64,000 nucleotides of DNA from Pseudoxanthomonas wuyuanensis (GCF_900215535.1 NZ_OCND01000001.1:496001-560000), one strand, 5' to 3'. Positions 1 through 9,581 are shown, numbered from the stretch's first letter. Notes: generated from the sequence alone by a model not told the origin. Program-made: numbers and translations.

Positions 1-41
1 TGCCGGCTGCCGCGGAGCGGCCGGCTTTTCCAAGCAGCGGA

Positions 42-55
42 TGACAACGTTTCCT
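42..55. promoter_or_regulatory. candidate LacI-family operator
   Basis: TGACAACGTTTCCT is a pseudo-palindrome with the central CG typical of LacI-family operators. It lies 17 bases before the first gene of the sugar locus. It matches 10 of 14 positions of a second candidate at 13285-13298, ahead of the transporter ATPase gene. No LacI-type regulator gene is in the window, so the assignment is inferred from sequence alone. Confidence 0.35.
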
Positions 56-71
56 CCAAAGGTTCCCGATT

Positions 72-1694
72 TTGAAGAACTCATCTCATACGACCGTATT
101 CGCATGGCTCGCAATCGGAATGCTGTCGGTCGCATTGACGGCCTGCAAGAAGCAGGAAGAGCCGGCCAGGGCGCCGGTTGCCAAGCAGGCGCCTGCGCCG
201 GCAGCGGAGCCCGGGCAGGCCGATGAGCAGCCCAAGCCGCCGGTCAAGCAGGAACTGCCGCCGTTGTTCCGCGATATCGAGCGGCGGACTTTCCAGTTCT
301 TCTGGGACACCAGCAACGAGGTCAACGGGCTGACGCCGGATCGCTATCCGTCGCGGCCGTTCGCCAGCATCGCGTCGGTGGGCTATGCGTTGACCGCTTA
401 TCCGATAGGCATCGAGAACGGCTGGGTTAGCCGCACCCAGGCGGTGGACCGCACGCTCACCACCTTGAAATTCTTCCGCCAGCTGCCGCAGGGGCCGCAG
501 CGCGAAGGCAAGGGGGGCTACCACGGCTTCTACTATCATTTTCTCGACATGCGCGATGGTCACCGCTACGACAGCTGGGTGGAGCTTTCCAGCATCGATA
601 CCGCGCTGCTGATGATGGGCGTGCTGTTCGCGCAGTCCTATTACGACCGCGACGACCCGCGCGAGAAGGAGATCCGCGAGCTGGCCGAACAACTGTACCG
701 GCGCGTGGAATGGCCCTGGCTGCAGGTCAACAAGCCGTTGATATCGATGGGCTGGTTTCCGGAAAGCGGGTTCATCCCGCACGACTGGATGGGCTACAAC
801 GAGGCAATGCTGCTGTACATCCTGGCGATGGGATCGCCGACCTATCCTGTCAGTCCGGACGCGTGGCAGGTATGGACGCGCACCTACAACGATTTCTGGG
901 GCGTCTACCAGGGACAGGAATACCTCACCTTCGGCCCGCATTTCGGCCATCAGTACAGCCATGTGTGGATCGATTTCAGGGGCATCCAGGACGACTACAT
1001 GCGCGAACGCGGCATCGACTATTTCGAGAACAGCCGCCGCGCCACCTACGCGCAACGCAACTACGCCATCGAGAATCCGATGAAATGGAAGGACTATGGC
1101 GAAAACATATGGGGGCTGACCGCAAGCGATGGTCCGCAACAGACGCTGCAGGACTACGAAGGCGAACAGCGGACGTTCCGCCATTATTCCGCGCGCGGAG
1201 CCGGCTTCCGCGAAAACTTCGACGATGGCACCATCGCGCCGACCGCGGCGATCGCTTCGTTGCCGTTCGCGCCGGAGATCGTCATTCCGGCGACCGAGGA
1301 AATGCACAACCGCTTTGGCGAGTACCTGTATTCCAGCTATGGCTTCCTGGATTCGTTCAACCGCAGTTTCGACTACGACATTCCGTTGAAGACCGGGCGG
1401 CTGGTGCCGGATAACGGCTGGGTGTCCAGCGACTACATCGGCATCGATCAGGGGCCGATTCTGGCGATGATCACCAACTACCGCAACGAGTTCGTCTGGA
1501 ACGTGATGAAGGAAAATCCGCATATCCGGCGCGGCCTGGAACGGGCGGGCTTCAAGGGCGGCTGGCTGACGCCGCCGGGCGAGCCCGTGGAGCTGTCTCC
1601 GGCGGACCCGGACGCGGCGGCGGCGCGCGCGCTGGGTACGGCCGAATCGCGCGGCACCAGCAGTCCGCCACCCAGACCGCAGCCGCAGAACTGA
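72..1694 (+). CDS. glucoamylase-like / GH144-like lipoprotein
   Basis: This 540-residue protein begins with a TTG codon. The next in-frame ATG (120) would cut the signal peptide down to a few residues. A lipoprotein signal ends at Cys25 (LTAC), followed by a Pro/Ala/Glu-rich linker to about residue 60. The rest resembles the Glycoamylase (PF10091) fold, an (alpha/alpha)6 barrel that also defines GH144 beta-1,2-glucanases. Typical stretches are RRTFQFFWDTSNE near residue 70, the SVGYALTAYPIG segment, and a Trp/Tyr-rich middle. It is probably anchored in an envelope membrane and cuts a glucan to fragments. The sugar-binding lipoprotein gene follows after 7 bases, so the two are likely one operon with the permeases. 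Substrate is inferred, not shown. Confidence 0.75.
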   Translation: MKNSSHTTVFAWLAIGMLSVALTACKKQEEPARAPVAKQAPAPAAEPGQADEQPKPPVKQELPPLFRDIERRTFQFFWDTSNEVNGLTPDRYPSRPFASIASVGYALTAYPIGIENGWVSRTQAVDRTLTTLKFFRQLPQGPQREGKGGYHGFYYHFLDMRDGHRYDSWVELSSIDTALLMMGVLFAQSYYDRDDPREKEIRELAEQLYRRVEWPWLQVNKPLISMGWFPESGFIPHDWMGYNEAMLLYILAMGSPTYPVSPDAWQVWTRTYNDFWGVYQGQEYLTFGPHFGHQYSHVWIDFRGIQDDYMRERGIDYFENSRRATYAQRNYAIENPMKWKDYGENIWGLTASDGPQQTLQDYEGEQRTFRHYSARGAGFRENFDDGTIAPTAAIASLPFAPEIVIPATEEMHNRFGEYLYSSYGFLDSFNRSFDYDIPLKTGRLVPDNGWVSSDYIGIDQGPILAMITNYRNEFVWNVMKENPHIRRGLERAGFKGGWLTPPGEPVELSPADPDAAAARALGTAESRGTSSPPPRPQPQN

Positions 1695-1701
1695 CAAGCG
1701 C

Positions 1702-3042
1702 ATGTTGCCGAATTTCCTTCGCGGAACGCTTTCGCTTGCCGGCCGCGGCAGTAGCCGGTACGGCGGCTGGAAGCTGCTGCTCCTGTTGCTGGCGGCATCC
1801 CTGGCGGCGTCCTGCGGCAGGCAACCGCAGCAGCGGGAAACGGTGACCTTCTGGGTGATGGGCTACGAAGGCGAAATCGTCGCCCGGCTGATTCCCGAGT
1901 TCGAACGGCAGCATCCGCATATCAAGGTGAATCTGCAGAAGCTGCCGGTGCTGTCGGCGCACGAGAAGTTGCTGACCGCATTCGCCGGCGATTCGCTGCC
2001 GGACGTCACGCCGCTGGGCAATACCTGGATTCCGGAGTTCGCGCTGCTGGGCGCGCTGGATCCGCTGGACGAGCGCATCGCTGCCAGTCCGGGGTTCGAT
2101 GCTGCCGACTATTACCGCGGTCCCTGGGACACCGGGGTGATCGACGGCGTCACCTATGCGGTGCCGTGGTATGTGGAAACGCGGCTGCCGTTCTACCGTA
2201 CCGACATCCTGCGCAAGGCCGGCGTGGACACGCTGCCGCAAAGCTGGGAGCAGTGGCGGGTGGCGATGGCCGCGATCAAGCGCGAGGTCGGCCCGGACAA
2301 CTACGCCATCCTGCTGCCGCTCAACGAGTTCGAGCCGCTGTTGAGCCTGGCTATCCAGCAACCGGAGCCGCTGCTGCGCGAGGACGGCCGCTACGGCAAT
2401 TTCCGCAGCGACGGTTTCAAGCGGACGCTGGGCTTCTACAAGGAAATGTTCGACCAGCAATGGGCGCCGGTGCTGACCAACAACCAGATTTCCAATGTCT
2501 GGGACGAATTCGGCAAGGGCTTCTATTCGTTCTATATCTCCGGGCCGTGGAACATCGCCAAGTTCAAGGAGCGTCTGCCGGCCCGGCAGCAGAACGACTG
2601 GATGACGATGCCGTTGCCGGGCCCGGATGGGCCGGGAGCCTCGTTGGCCAATGGCACCAGTTTTGTCGTGTTCAAGGATTCCAAGCGCAAGGATGCGGCA
2701 TGGGCGCTGATCCGCTACCTGTCTCTGCCGGAAACCCAGGCGCGGTTTCATGCGCTGAGCGGCAATCTGCCGCCGCGGCGTTCGCCATGGGAAACGCCGG
2801 CGCTGGCCAATGACCCTCACGCGCGGGCATTCCGCGACCAGCTCGAGCGCGCCCGGCCCACGCCCAAGGTGCCGGAGTGGGAACGCATCGCCACCGAGAT
2901 GCGGCTGGTAGGCGAGGCGCTGGCCAACGGCCGCATCGACGTGGAGGCCGCCGCCGCAGAGCTGGACCGGCGCGCGGACCGCATCCTGGAAAAGCGGCGC
3001 TGGATGCTGGATCAGGCGCAGGCTGCGGGAGCCGCGCGATGA
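1702..3042 (+). CDS. sugar ABC transporter substrate-binding lipoprotein
   Basis: This 446-residue extracellular solute-binding protein family 1 member (MalE/UgpB type) has a lipobox ending at Cys38 (LAASC). The mature chain opens with TVTFWVMGYEGE, the usual first strand of these proteins, and a PDVTPLGNTW segment follows near residue 94. It should deliver an oligosaccharide or sugar to the two permeases encoded next. Its stop overlaps the start of the first permease (ATGA), indicating translational coupling. The N-terminus before the hydrophobic core is long (about 23 residues) and Arg/Gly-rich, so a later start is possible, but no better start codon with a full signal peptide is visible. 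Confidence 0.85.
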   Translation: MLPNFLRGTLSLAGRGSSRYGGWKLLLLLLAASLAASCGRQPQQRETVTFWVMGYEGEIVARLIPEFERQHPHIKVNLQKLPVLSAHEKLLTAFAGDSLPDVTPLGNTWIPEFALLGALDPLDERIAASPGFDAADYYRGPWDTGVIDGVTYAVPWYVETRLPFYRTDILRKAGVDTLPQSWEQWRVAMAAIKREVGPDNYAILLPLNEFEPLLSLAIQQPEPLLREDGRYGNFRSDGFKRTLGFYKEMFDQQWAPVLTNNQISNVWDEFGKGFYSFYISGPWNIAKFKERLPARQQNDWMTMPLPGPDGPGASLANGTSFVVFKDSKRKDAAWALIRYLSLPETQARFHALSGNLPPRRSPWETPALANDPHARAFRDQLERARPTPKVPEWERIATEMRLVGEALANGRIDVEAAAAELDRRADRILEKRRWMLDQAQAAGAAR

Positions 3043-3917
3043 GGCCCGGTACCGCCGGCTGGCTGTTCGCCGCACCGGCACTGACCGTGATCGTGGTGTT
3101 CTTCGGCTTGCCGGTGTTGGCGGCGCTGGCGCTGAGCCTGACCGACTTCGACATCTACGCGTTGGCCGACATCGGCAATCTGCGCTTTGTCGGCCTGGGC
3201 AACTACGCAACGCTGCTGCAGACGCCGCTGTTCTGGAAGTCGCTGGGCAATACGCTGTATTTCGTGCTGGTCGGGGTGCCGTTGTCGGTGGCCCTGTCGT
3301 TGGGCGCGGCGCTGCTGCTGCATTCCAAACTGGGGCGGCTCAAGGGTTTCTTCCGCACCGCTTTCTTTGCGCCGGTGGTGACCACGGTGGTGGCGGTGGC
3401 GGTGATCTGGCGCTATCTGTTCCATACCCGCTACGGTCTGGTGAACTGGGGGCTGTCCTCGGTCGGCATCGATCCGATCGACTGGTTGGGCGACCCGGCC
3501 TGGGCCATGCCGACCATCATCCTGTTCGCGGTGTGGAAGAACTTCGGCTACAACATGATCATTTTCCTGGCCGGGTTGCAGAGCATTCCGGAGGACCTGT
3601 ACGAAGCCGCGCGCATCGATGGCGCTTCGCGCTGGGCGCAGTTCCGCCACGTCACCTTGCCGATGCTGGGGCCGGTATTGCTGCTGGTCGGTATCCTCAC
3701 CATGGCCGGTTATTTCCAGCTGTTCGCCGAGCCATATGTGATGACGCAGGGCGGTCCGCTGGAAAGCACCAAGAGCGTGCTGTACCTGATGTACGAGGAA
3801 GGCTTCAAGTGGTGGAACCTGGGCAACGCGTCGGCGGTGGCGTTCATGCTGTTCGTGCTGATGGTCGGGGTCACCAGCGGCCTGCTGTGGTTCGCGCGCA
3901 GGCGGGGGGTGGAATGA
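3039..3917 (+). CDS. sugar ABC transporter permease 1 (MalF/UgpA type)
   Basis: This 292-residue inner-membrane permease has about six membrane segments. It carries the EAA loop of binding-protein-dependent transporters, here EAARIDGASRWAQFRHVTLP near residues 189-208, which docks on the ATPase. It starts inside the stop of the binding-protein gene and itself ends in an ATGA overlap with permease 2, so the three genes are co-translated. The cluster has no ATPase gene of its own; the likely partner is the MalK/UgpC-type gene at 13444. Substrate is probably a glucan-derived oligosaccharide, judged only from the neighbouring glycosidases. Confidence 0.9.
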   Translation: MRPGTAGWLFAAPALTVIVVFFGLPVLAALALSLTDFDIYALADIGNLRFVGLGNYATLLQTPLFWKSLGNTLYFVLVGVPLSVALSLGAALLLHSKLGRLKGFFRTAFFAPVVTTVVAVAVIWRYLFHTRYGLVNWGLSSVGIDPIDWLGDPAWAMPTIILFAVWKNFGYNMIIFLAGLQSIPEDLYEAARIDGASRWAQFRHVTLPMLGPVLLLVGILTMAGYFQLFAEPYVMTQGGPLESTKSVLYLMYEEGFKWWNLGNASAVAFMLFVLMVGVTSGLLWFARRRGVE

Positions 3918-4735
3918 AGCCGCGCCTTGCCACGGTGGCGGTCAATACGCTGCTGGCGCTGCTGGCCATCGTCAGCCTGGGACCGCTGTTGTGGATGCTG
4001 TCGGTGTCCTTCATGCAGACCGGCGAAGCCGGGCATTTCCCGCCGCCGCTGGTGCCGGCCGATGCGACCCTCCACAATTACCGCGAACTGTTCGTGCGCG
4101 CCGGCATGGGCCGCTACCTGCTCAACAGCCTGCTGATCGCCAGTTGCGTGACGGTGCTGTCGCTGCTGTTCAACACGATGGCCGGCTATGCGTTCGCCAA
4201 GCTGCGTTTCCGTGGACGCGACCGCACCTTCCGCGCGTTGCTGGCGGCGCTGGTGATTCCGGCGCAGGTGGCGATGATGCCGCTGTTCCTGCTGCTCAAG
4301 CAGATGGGACTGGTCAACACCTATGCCGGCGCCATCATTCCCGGCATGGCGGCAATCTTCGGCATCTTTCTGGTGCGCCAGTACGCGCGCTCGATTCCTG
4401 ACGAGCTGCTGGAAGCCGCGCGTATCGACGGCGCCGGCGAATGGCGGATTTTCTTCCAGATCGTGCTGCCGGGGCTGAAGCCCATCCTGGTCACGCTGGC
4501 CATCTTCAGCTTTCTGGCCGCATGGAACGATTTCATGTGGCCGCTGATCATCCTCAGCGACGACGCGATGCAGACGCTGCCGGTGGCGCTGGCGTCGCTG
4601 TCGCGCGAGCATGTGATGGATTACGAGTTGATGATGGCCGGCGCGGTGGTGACGGTGCTGCCGGTGTTGCTGCTGTTCCTGTTGCTGCAGCGCTACTACA
4701 TCCAGGGCCTGCTGCTGGGAAGCGTCAAGGGGTGA
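3914..4735 (+). CDS. sugar ABC transporter permease 2 (MalG/UgpE type)
   Basis: This 273-residue inner-membrane permease is the partner of the preceding one. It has about six membrane segments and the EAA loop EAARIDGAGEWRIFFQIVLP, followed by the usual FSFLAAWNDFMWPLIIL stretch of MalG-type proteins. The start overlaps the permease 1 stop by four bases. A 128-base gap separates it from the secreted glycosidase gene, so that gene may be in the same transcript or have its own promoter. Confidence 0.9.
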   Translation: MKPRLATVAVNTLLALLAIVSLGPLLWMLSVSFMQTGEAGHFPPPLVPADATLHNYRELFVRAGMGRYLLNSLLIASCVTVLSLLFNTMAGYAFAKLRFRGRDRTFRALLAALVIPAQVAMMPLFLLLKQMGLVNTYAGAIIPGMAAIFGIFLVRQYARSIPDELLEAARIDGAGEWRIFFQIVLPGLKPILVTLAIFSFLAAWNDFMWPLIILSDDAMQTLPVALASLSREHVMDYELMMAGAVVTVLPVLLLFLLLQRYYIQGLLLGSVKG

Positions 4736-4863
4736 GCGCACGCGCTTGCGAGCCGTCGGCTCGCGCGTGTCCGAACGCTGGGTCATGGATGGCCGGGCCG
4801 GCGTATCCGGAACCGGCAACTCGCGCCAGGGATGGCCGCAAACTCAAAGAGCGAACTGGCGAT

Positions 4864-7800
4864 ATGACAAGGTGGTTCAGAAAAGCAGCCATATCCGGTG
4901 TTGCGGCAGCGTCGGTAACCGTTGCGGCACAAGCGCAGGAAACCCAGCTGCTGGATGACTTCAGCGACGCTTCGCACTGGCGCGTGGTTACCTCCAACCA
5001 GGTCAGCGGCGAGCTGCGCAGCGTGGCCGGCATGCAGGGCAAAGCGCTGTGCCTGGACTACGATTTCAACGGCGTGTCCGGTTACGCCGGTATCCAGCGC
5101 GACCTGCCGCTGCAGTATCCGCAGAACTACGCGTTCGGCTTTCAGCTGCGCGGCGACTCGCCGGGCAACGATCTGCAGTTCAAGGTCATAGACGCCAGTG
5201 GCGACAACGTCTGGTGGGTCAACCGGCCCAGGTACGACTACCCGCGCGACTGGACGCAGGTGCGCTACAAGCGTCGGCATATCGACAAGGCCTGGGGGCC
5301 GGATCCCGACCGCGTGCTGCGCAGCAGCGCCAAGCTGGAATTCACCATCTACAACCAGGTTGGCGGCAAGGGTTCGGTGTGCTTCGACCAGTTGACGCTG
5401 CAGGTGCTGCCGGAAGACGACCATTCGCCGTTGACCGGCTCGGCCAGCGCATCGACCGCATTGACCGGCAGTTCCGCCGCCAATGCCGTCGATGGCGATC
5501 CGCATAGCGCATGGCACGCGGATTTCGCTGCCGCCGACGAACCGCAGATCACGCTGGATCTGGGCAAGCTGCGCGAGTTCGGAGGCCTGAAACTGCGTTG
5601 GAAAGCCGGCGAGCACGCTTCGGCCTACCTGGTGCAGTTGTCGGACGACGGCCGCCAGTGGCGCGATGTACGCGCGGTGGCCGATGGCAATGGTGGCACC
5701 GACTATCTGGCGTTGCCGGAATCGGAGGCGCGCTATATCCGCCTGCTGCTGGCCGAAGGCCCGCTGGCCTCGTTCGGCCTGGCCGAGATCCAGGTGCAAC
5801 CGCTGGCGTTCTCCGCCCACCCCAACGATTTCATCAAGGCCTTGGCCGTCGATGCGCCGCGCGGACGATTCCCCCGCGGATTCAGCGGTCAGCAGCCGTA
5901 CTGGACCATCCTGGGCATCGATGGCGGCAATGAGCAGGGATTGATTGGCGAAGACGGCGCGGTCGAAACGAGCAAGGGCGGTTTCACCATCGAGCCGTTC
6001 GTGCGGATCGATGGCAGGCTGGTCAACTGGGCCGATGTGGAGGCCACGCAATCGCTGCAGGACGGCTATCTGCCGCTGCCCAGCGTCGCTTGGCGGCATC
6101 CGGATTTCGGTTTGCGCATCACCGCATTCGCCCAAGGCCGGCGCGGCGACTCGCGGCTGCTGGCGCGCTACCGCCTGGAAAACACCGGTAAGCAGGTGCG
6201 CGAGTATTCCCTGCTGCTGGCCGCGCGCCCGTTCCAGGTCAATCCGCCCAGCCAGTTCCTCAACACCATCGGCGGCGTCAGTCCGTTGCATGCGCTCGCC
6301 GTTGACGGCAGCGTGCTGTCGGTAGACGGGCAACCGCGGGTGTTCGCGTCGCGGTTGCCGGACAACGCGCAGGTCAGCAGTTTCGATGCCGGCCTGTTGC
6401 CTTATGAGACGGTGGCGGGAGCTGGCACGACTGTACAGGTCAACGATCCGACCGGCCTGGCCTCGGCGGCGATGGAGTACCGGCTGCGTCTGCAACCGGG
6501 CCAGTCGTGGGAAGTGTCGTTGCTGATTCCAATGGATGGTCCGCTGCCGGCGTCCGCTGCAGCCTGGGACGCCGATGCCTTGCAGCAAGCGGTGGCCGAT
6601 GATTGGCGCAGCCAGTTGGACAAGGTGAGGTTCGAGGTGCCGGCGCAAGGGCAGGCCTTGGTCGATACCTTGCGCACATCGCTGGCGCATATGCTGATTT
6701 CGCGCATCGGACCGCGCCTGCAGCCGGGCACGCGCTCGTACGCGCGCAGCTGGATTCGCGACGGCGCAATGATCTCCGAAGGCCTGCTGCGGATGGGGCG
6801 CGAGGATGTGGTCCGCGACTACGTCACCTGGTATGCGCCTTACCAATTCAAGGACGGCATGGTGCCGTGCTGCGTGGACGATCGCGGCAGCGACCCGGTG
6901 CCGGAGAACGACAGCCATGGCGAGTTGATCTTCAACATCGCCGAGTACTACCGCTACAGCGGCGACCGGGCCATGCTGCATCGGATGTGGCCGCATGTGC
7001 GCGGCGCATACGACTACATGGAAAAGCTGCGCCTGAGCGAACGCACCGAGGCCAATCGTGCGGTCAACGAGGCGTTCTACGGCATGATGCCGGCCTCGAT
7101 CAGCCACGAAGGTTACTCGGCCAAGCCGATGCATTCGTACTGGGACAATTTCTGGGCGCTGCGCGGATACAAGGATGCGGTGGAAGTGGCGCAGGCGCTG
7201 GACAAGCCGGCCGATGCCCGCCGGATGGCGGTTTCGCGCGACCAGTTTCGCGAGGATCTGGATGCCTCACTGCGCGCCGCCGCGCGCCTGCACGGCATCG
7301 ATTACCTGCCCGGTGCGGCCGAGCTGGGCGATTTCGATGCCACTTCGACCACCATCGGGCTGGCCCCGGGCGGCGAGCAGGGCAGGTTGCCGGCGGAATT
7401 GTTGAACAATACGTTCGAGCGTTACTGGCAGCGCTTCCTCGACCGCCGCGACGGCCGGCTGGAATGGAACGACTACACGCCCTACGAATGGCGCAACGTC
7501 GCCGCGTTCGTGCGGCTGGGCTGGCGCGAGCGCGCCTGGGAAGCGGTGGAGTATTTCTTCGACGACCGCGCGCCGCGGGCGTGGAACCAATGGGGCGAGG
7601 TGGTTTCGAAGACGCCGCGCAAGCCATTCTTCCTGGGCGACCTGCCGCATGCCTGGGTCGGCTCGGACTTCGTGCGCTCGGCGCTGGACATGTTCGCCTA
7701 CGTACGCGAAATCGACGACAGCATCGTGCTGGCGGCGGGTATTCCGGTCAGCTGGCTGGATGAGGGCATCGCCATCCGCGACTTGCGTACGCCCTACGGC

Positions 7801-8010
7801 CGGCTGGGCTACTCGCTGCGGCGCGAAGCAGGCAGCCTGCGGTTGACGGTGGCCGACGGCCTGCAATTGCCGGCGGGCGGTTTGGTGCTGCCGTGGCCGT
7901 TCGCCACGCCGCCGGGCGACGCTCGCATCAACGGCCAGCCGACCGAGTGGAAGCAGGGCGAGTTGCGCATCGTATCGCTGCCAGCCGAAGTGACTGTCGC
8001 CGTGCCCTGA
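4864..8010 (+). CDS. secreted six-hairpin glycosidase with F5/8 type C domain
   Basis: This 1048-residue exported protein has a Sec signal peptide cleaved near AQAQE (residue 24). The order is an N-terminal jelly-roll-like carbohydrate region (about 25-185), a discoidin / F5/8 type C-like domain (about 190-320), a beta-rich middle domain, and a C-terminal (alpha/alpha)6 catalytic-type domain from about residue 600. Conserved-looking acidic stretches include SWIRDGAMISEG and PENDSHGELIFNIAEYYR. The reading frame is open far upstream, but only this ATG gives a signal peptide. Likely role: periplasmic or extracellular hydrolysis of an oligosaccharide taken up by the transporter. The exact GH family is not certain from reading alone. 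Confidence 0.75.
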   Translation: MTRWFRKAAISGVAAASVTVAAQAQETQLLDDFSDASHWRVVTSNQVSGELRSVAGMQGKALCLDYDFNGVSGYAGIQRDLPLQYPQNYAFGFQLRGDSPGNDLQFKVIDASGDNVWWVNRPRYDYPRDWTQVRYKRRHIDKAWGPDPDRVLRSSAKLEFTIYNQVGGKGSVCFDQLTLQVLPEDDHSPLTGSASASTALTGSSAANAVDGDPHSAWHADFAAADEPQITLDLGKLREFGGLKLRWKAGEHASAYLVQLSDDGRQWRDVRAVADGNGGTDYLALPESEARYIRLLLAEGPLASFGLAEIQVQPLAFSAHPNDFIKALAVDAPRGRFPRGFSGQQPYWTILGIDGGNEQGLIGEDGAVETSKGGFTIEPFVRIDGRLVNWADVEATQSLQDGYLPLPSVAWRHPDFGLRITAFAQGRRGDSRLLARYRLENTGKQVREYSLLLAARPFQVNPPSQFLNTIGGVSPLHALAVDGSVLSVDGQPRVFASRLPDNAQVSSFDAGLLPYETVAGAGTTVQVNDPTGLASAAMEYRLRLQPGQSWEVSLLIPMDGPLPASAAAWDADALQQAVADDWRSQLDKVRFEVPAQGQALVDTLRTSLAHMLISRIGPRLQPGTRSYARSWIRDGAMISEGLLRMGREDVVRDYVTWYAPYQFKDGMVPCCVDDRGSDPVPENDSHGELIFNIAEYYRYSGDRAMLHRMWPHVRGAYDYMEKLRLSERTEANRAVNEAFYGMMPASISHEGYSAKPMHSYWDNFWALRGYKDAVEVAQALDKPADARRMAVSRDQFREDLDASLRAAARLHGIDYLPGAAELGDFDATSTTIGLAPGGEQGRLPAELLNNTFERYWQRFLDRRDGRLEWNDYTPYEWRNVAAFVRLGWRERAWEAVEYFFDDRAPRAWNQWGEVVSKTPRKPFFLGDLPHAWVGSDFVRSALDMFAYVREIDDSIVLAAGIPVSWLDEGIAIRDLRTPYGRLGYSLRREAGSLRLTVADGLQLPAGGLVLPWPFATPPGDARINGQPTEWKQGELRIVSLPAEVTVAVP

Positions 8011-8030
8011 ATGTAGCGGTTATGCTATCG

Positions 8031-8050
8031 GCAGCGGAGTGTTCCGCTGC
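8031..8050 (+). terminator. hairpin after glycosidase gene
   Basis: A perfect 8-bp stem, GCAGCGGA / TCCGCTGC with a GTGT loop, lies 20 bases after the glycosidase stop and 17 bases before the next start. There is no T run, so it may slow or end transcription, or sit in the leader of the next gene. Confidence 0.4.
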
Positions 8051-8067
8051 CGACGCCCAGGTTTGCC

Positions 8068-8754
8068 GTGCCCGGTGCGAAATTCGCGTTGTGGCCTTTG
8101 CCGTTGTGCATCGCACTGCTGTTCCTGTTCGCGGTGCATCTGGCCTGGTGGCTGTCCGTGCTGGACGGACATATCCCGGCCTGCAATCCCTATTGGGAAG
8201 GTTGTACCTCGGTCAGTCGCGCCGCCCGGCATGGGCTGGGCAATCACCTGTTCCGGCTGGCGGTGCTGCCTTGCGCGTTGCTGCACGCGCTCAACTGGTG
8301 GTTGGCCGCCTGCTGGTTTCGCGATTCCGAGCGTGCGATGCCGCTCAATCGAGGCATTCTGTTCGCGTTGGGGACGATATCCGCATTGGCGCTCGCGTTG
8401 TATGCGACCTTCCTGGGCACGGAAGGCGAAGCCTACCGCTTCCTGCGCCGCTACGGCGTAGTGCTGTATTTCGGCTGCGGATTCCTGGCGCAGTTGCTGT
8501 TCATGCAGTTGGCGATGCGCAGCGGCCGCCTGCGGGGCGGTCTAGCCCGGGGCATGCAGGGCATCTGCGTGGCGATGCTGGCGCTGGGCGTGACGAACGT
8601 GGCGGCGTCGGCATTCGTTGCCGATGCGGATTTGCGCGACCGCATCGAGAACGTGTTGGAGTGGCAGCTTGGTCTGCTGCTGGTCGGCTGGTTCGTGTTG
8701 CAGGCGCTTTGCTGGCGCCGCGATGGCTATGCGTTGATGCTGATGCGTGGCTGA
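8068..8754 (+). CDS. polytopic membrane protein of unknown function
   Basis: This 228-residue protein starts with GTG and has about six hydrophobic segments. A conserved-looking loop (ACNPYWEGCTSVSRAARHG, residues about 34-52) has two Cys in the first exported loop and could face the periplasm. I do not recognise the family with confidence; the layout resembles Frag1/DRAM-like bacterial membrane proteins. It follows the glycosidase gene by 57 bases with a hairpin between, so co-transcription is possible. No catalytic motif is visible. Confidence 0.7.
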   Translation: MPGAKFALWPLPLCIALLFLFAVHLAWWLSVLDGHIPACNPYWEGCTSVSRAARHGLGNHLFRLAVLPCALLHALNWWLAACWFRDSERAMPLNRGILFALGTISALALALYATFLGTEGEAYRFLRRYGVVLYFGCGFLAQLLFMQLAMRSGRLRGGLARGMQGICVAMLALGVTNVAASAFVADADLRDRIENVLEWQLGLLLVGWFVLQALCWRRDGYALMLMRG

Positions 8755-8769
8755 TAGAAACCTGTCATA

Positions 8770-8854
8770 TGTGGGAGTGGCACCGGCATGCCGGTGCCGG
8801 TGAGTCGCGATGAAGCTTTCCCGGCAGTCCGTCGCGACTTATGTCGCTCCTACA
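8770..8854. repeat. REP-like palindromic element, copy A
   Basis: GTGGGAGTGG at the left and TCGCTCCTACA at the right form the outer arms of an imperfect hairpin. Inside is a perfect 20-bp palindrome, GGCACCGGCATGCCGGTGCC, followed by GAGTCGCGATG and its complement CGTCGCGAC. Related copies are at 9582, 14567, 30612 and 40813. It lies between two converging genes (unknown membrane protein and eda). Confidence 0.75.
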
Positions 8855-8874
8855 ACCAACAGGTAATGCAGGAA

Positions 8875-9531
8875 TCAGCCGCGAACTTTGCGGACGATGG
8901 CGGCGGCCTTGGCCGAACTCTCGGTCACCTTGTCCCAGTCGCCGGCGTCCAGCCAGGCCTTGGGTACCATCCAGGAGCCGCCGATGCAGACCACGTTGGG
9001 CTGCGACAGGTAGTCGGCGGCGTTGTCTTCGGTGATGCCGCCGGTCGGGCAGATCTTCAGATCCGACAGCGGCCCGGCCAGCCCTTTCAGCATCGCCAGG
9101 CCGCCGACTGCGGAAGCCGGGAACAGCTTGCAGACGCGGAAGCCATGCGCCATCAGCGACAGCAGTTCGGTCGGCGTGGCCGCGCCGGGTACGACCGGAA
9201 TCGGTGCGGCGGCCAGCGCTTCGGCCAGCGCGGCCGGGGTGCCGGGCGTGACCAGGAAATCCGCGCCGGCGGCGATGGACTGTTCGATCTGATCGGTGCT
9301 CAGCACGGTGCCGGCGCCAATCACGATGTCCGGCAGTTCCTGCTTCAGCATCGCCAGCGCTTCCATCGCCACCGGCGTGCGCAGGGTCAGTTCGATCGCC
9401 GGCAGGCCGCCCTTCAGCAGCGCGGCGGACACCTTGCGGGCTTCATCCAGCGTATGCACGGTGACCACCGGCAGGATGCCGGCGGCACGGAGGAGGGATT
9501 CGGCTTTCTGCTGGCGGGCTTCGATGGTCAT
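8875..9531 (-). CDS. eda: 2-keto-3-deoxy-6-phosphogluconate aldolase
   Basis: This 218-residue KDPG aldolase splits KDPG into pyruvate and glyceraldehyde 3-phosphate, the last step of the Entner-Doudoroff pathway. The Schiff-base lysine is Lys135 in CKLFPAS; Glu47 and Arg51 in IELTLRTP are the other active-site residues. Length is normal. It lies downstream of edd on the same strand with a 181-base gap that holds a REP-like element, which may separate or stabilise the two messages. Cytosolic. Confidence 0.95.
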   Translation of the reverse strand: MTIEARQQKAESLLRAAGILPVVTVHTLDEARKVSAALLKGGLPAIELTLRTPVAMEALAMLKQELPDIVIGAGTVLSTDQIEQSIAAGADFLVTPGTPAALAEALAAAPIPVVPGAATPTELLSLMAHGFRVCKLFPASAVGGLAMLKGLAGPLSDLKICPTGGITEDNAADYLSQPNVVCIGGSWMVPKAWLDAGDWDKVTESSAKAAAIVRKVRG

Positions 9532-9581
9532 GGCAGGGTTTCTTGGAGGACGGGAGATTTCAAGTTGAATGGGTAGCTTTT

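Noticed and set aside
41..226. Short open frame at the window start beginning with ATG
   Set aside because: It overlaps the lipoprotein gene in another frame, is Arg/Ala/Gly-rich and has no domain.
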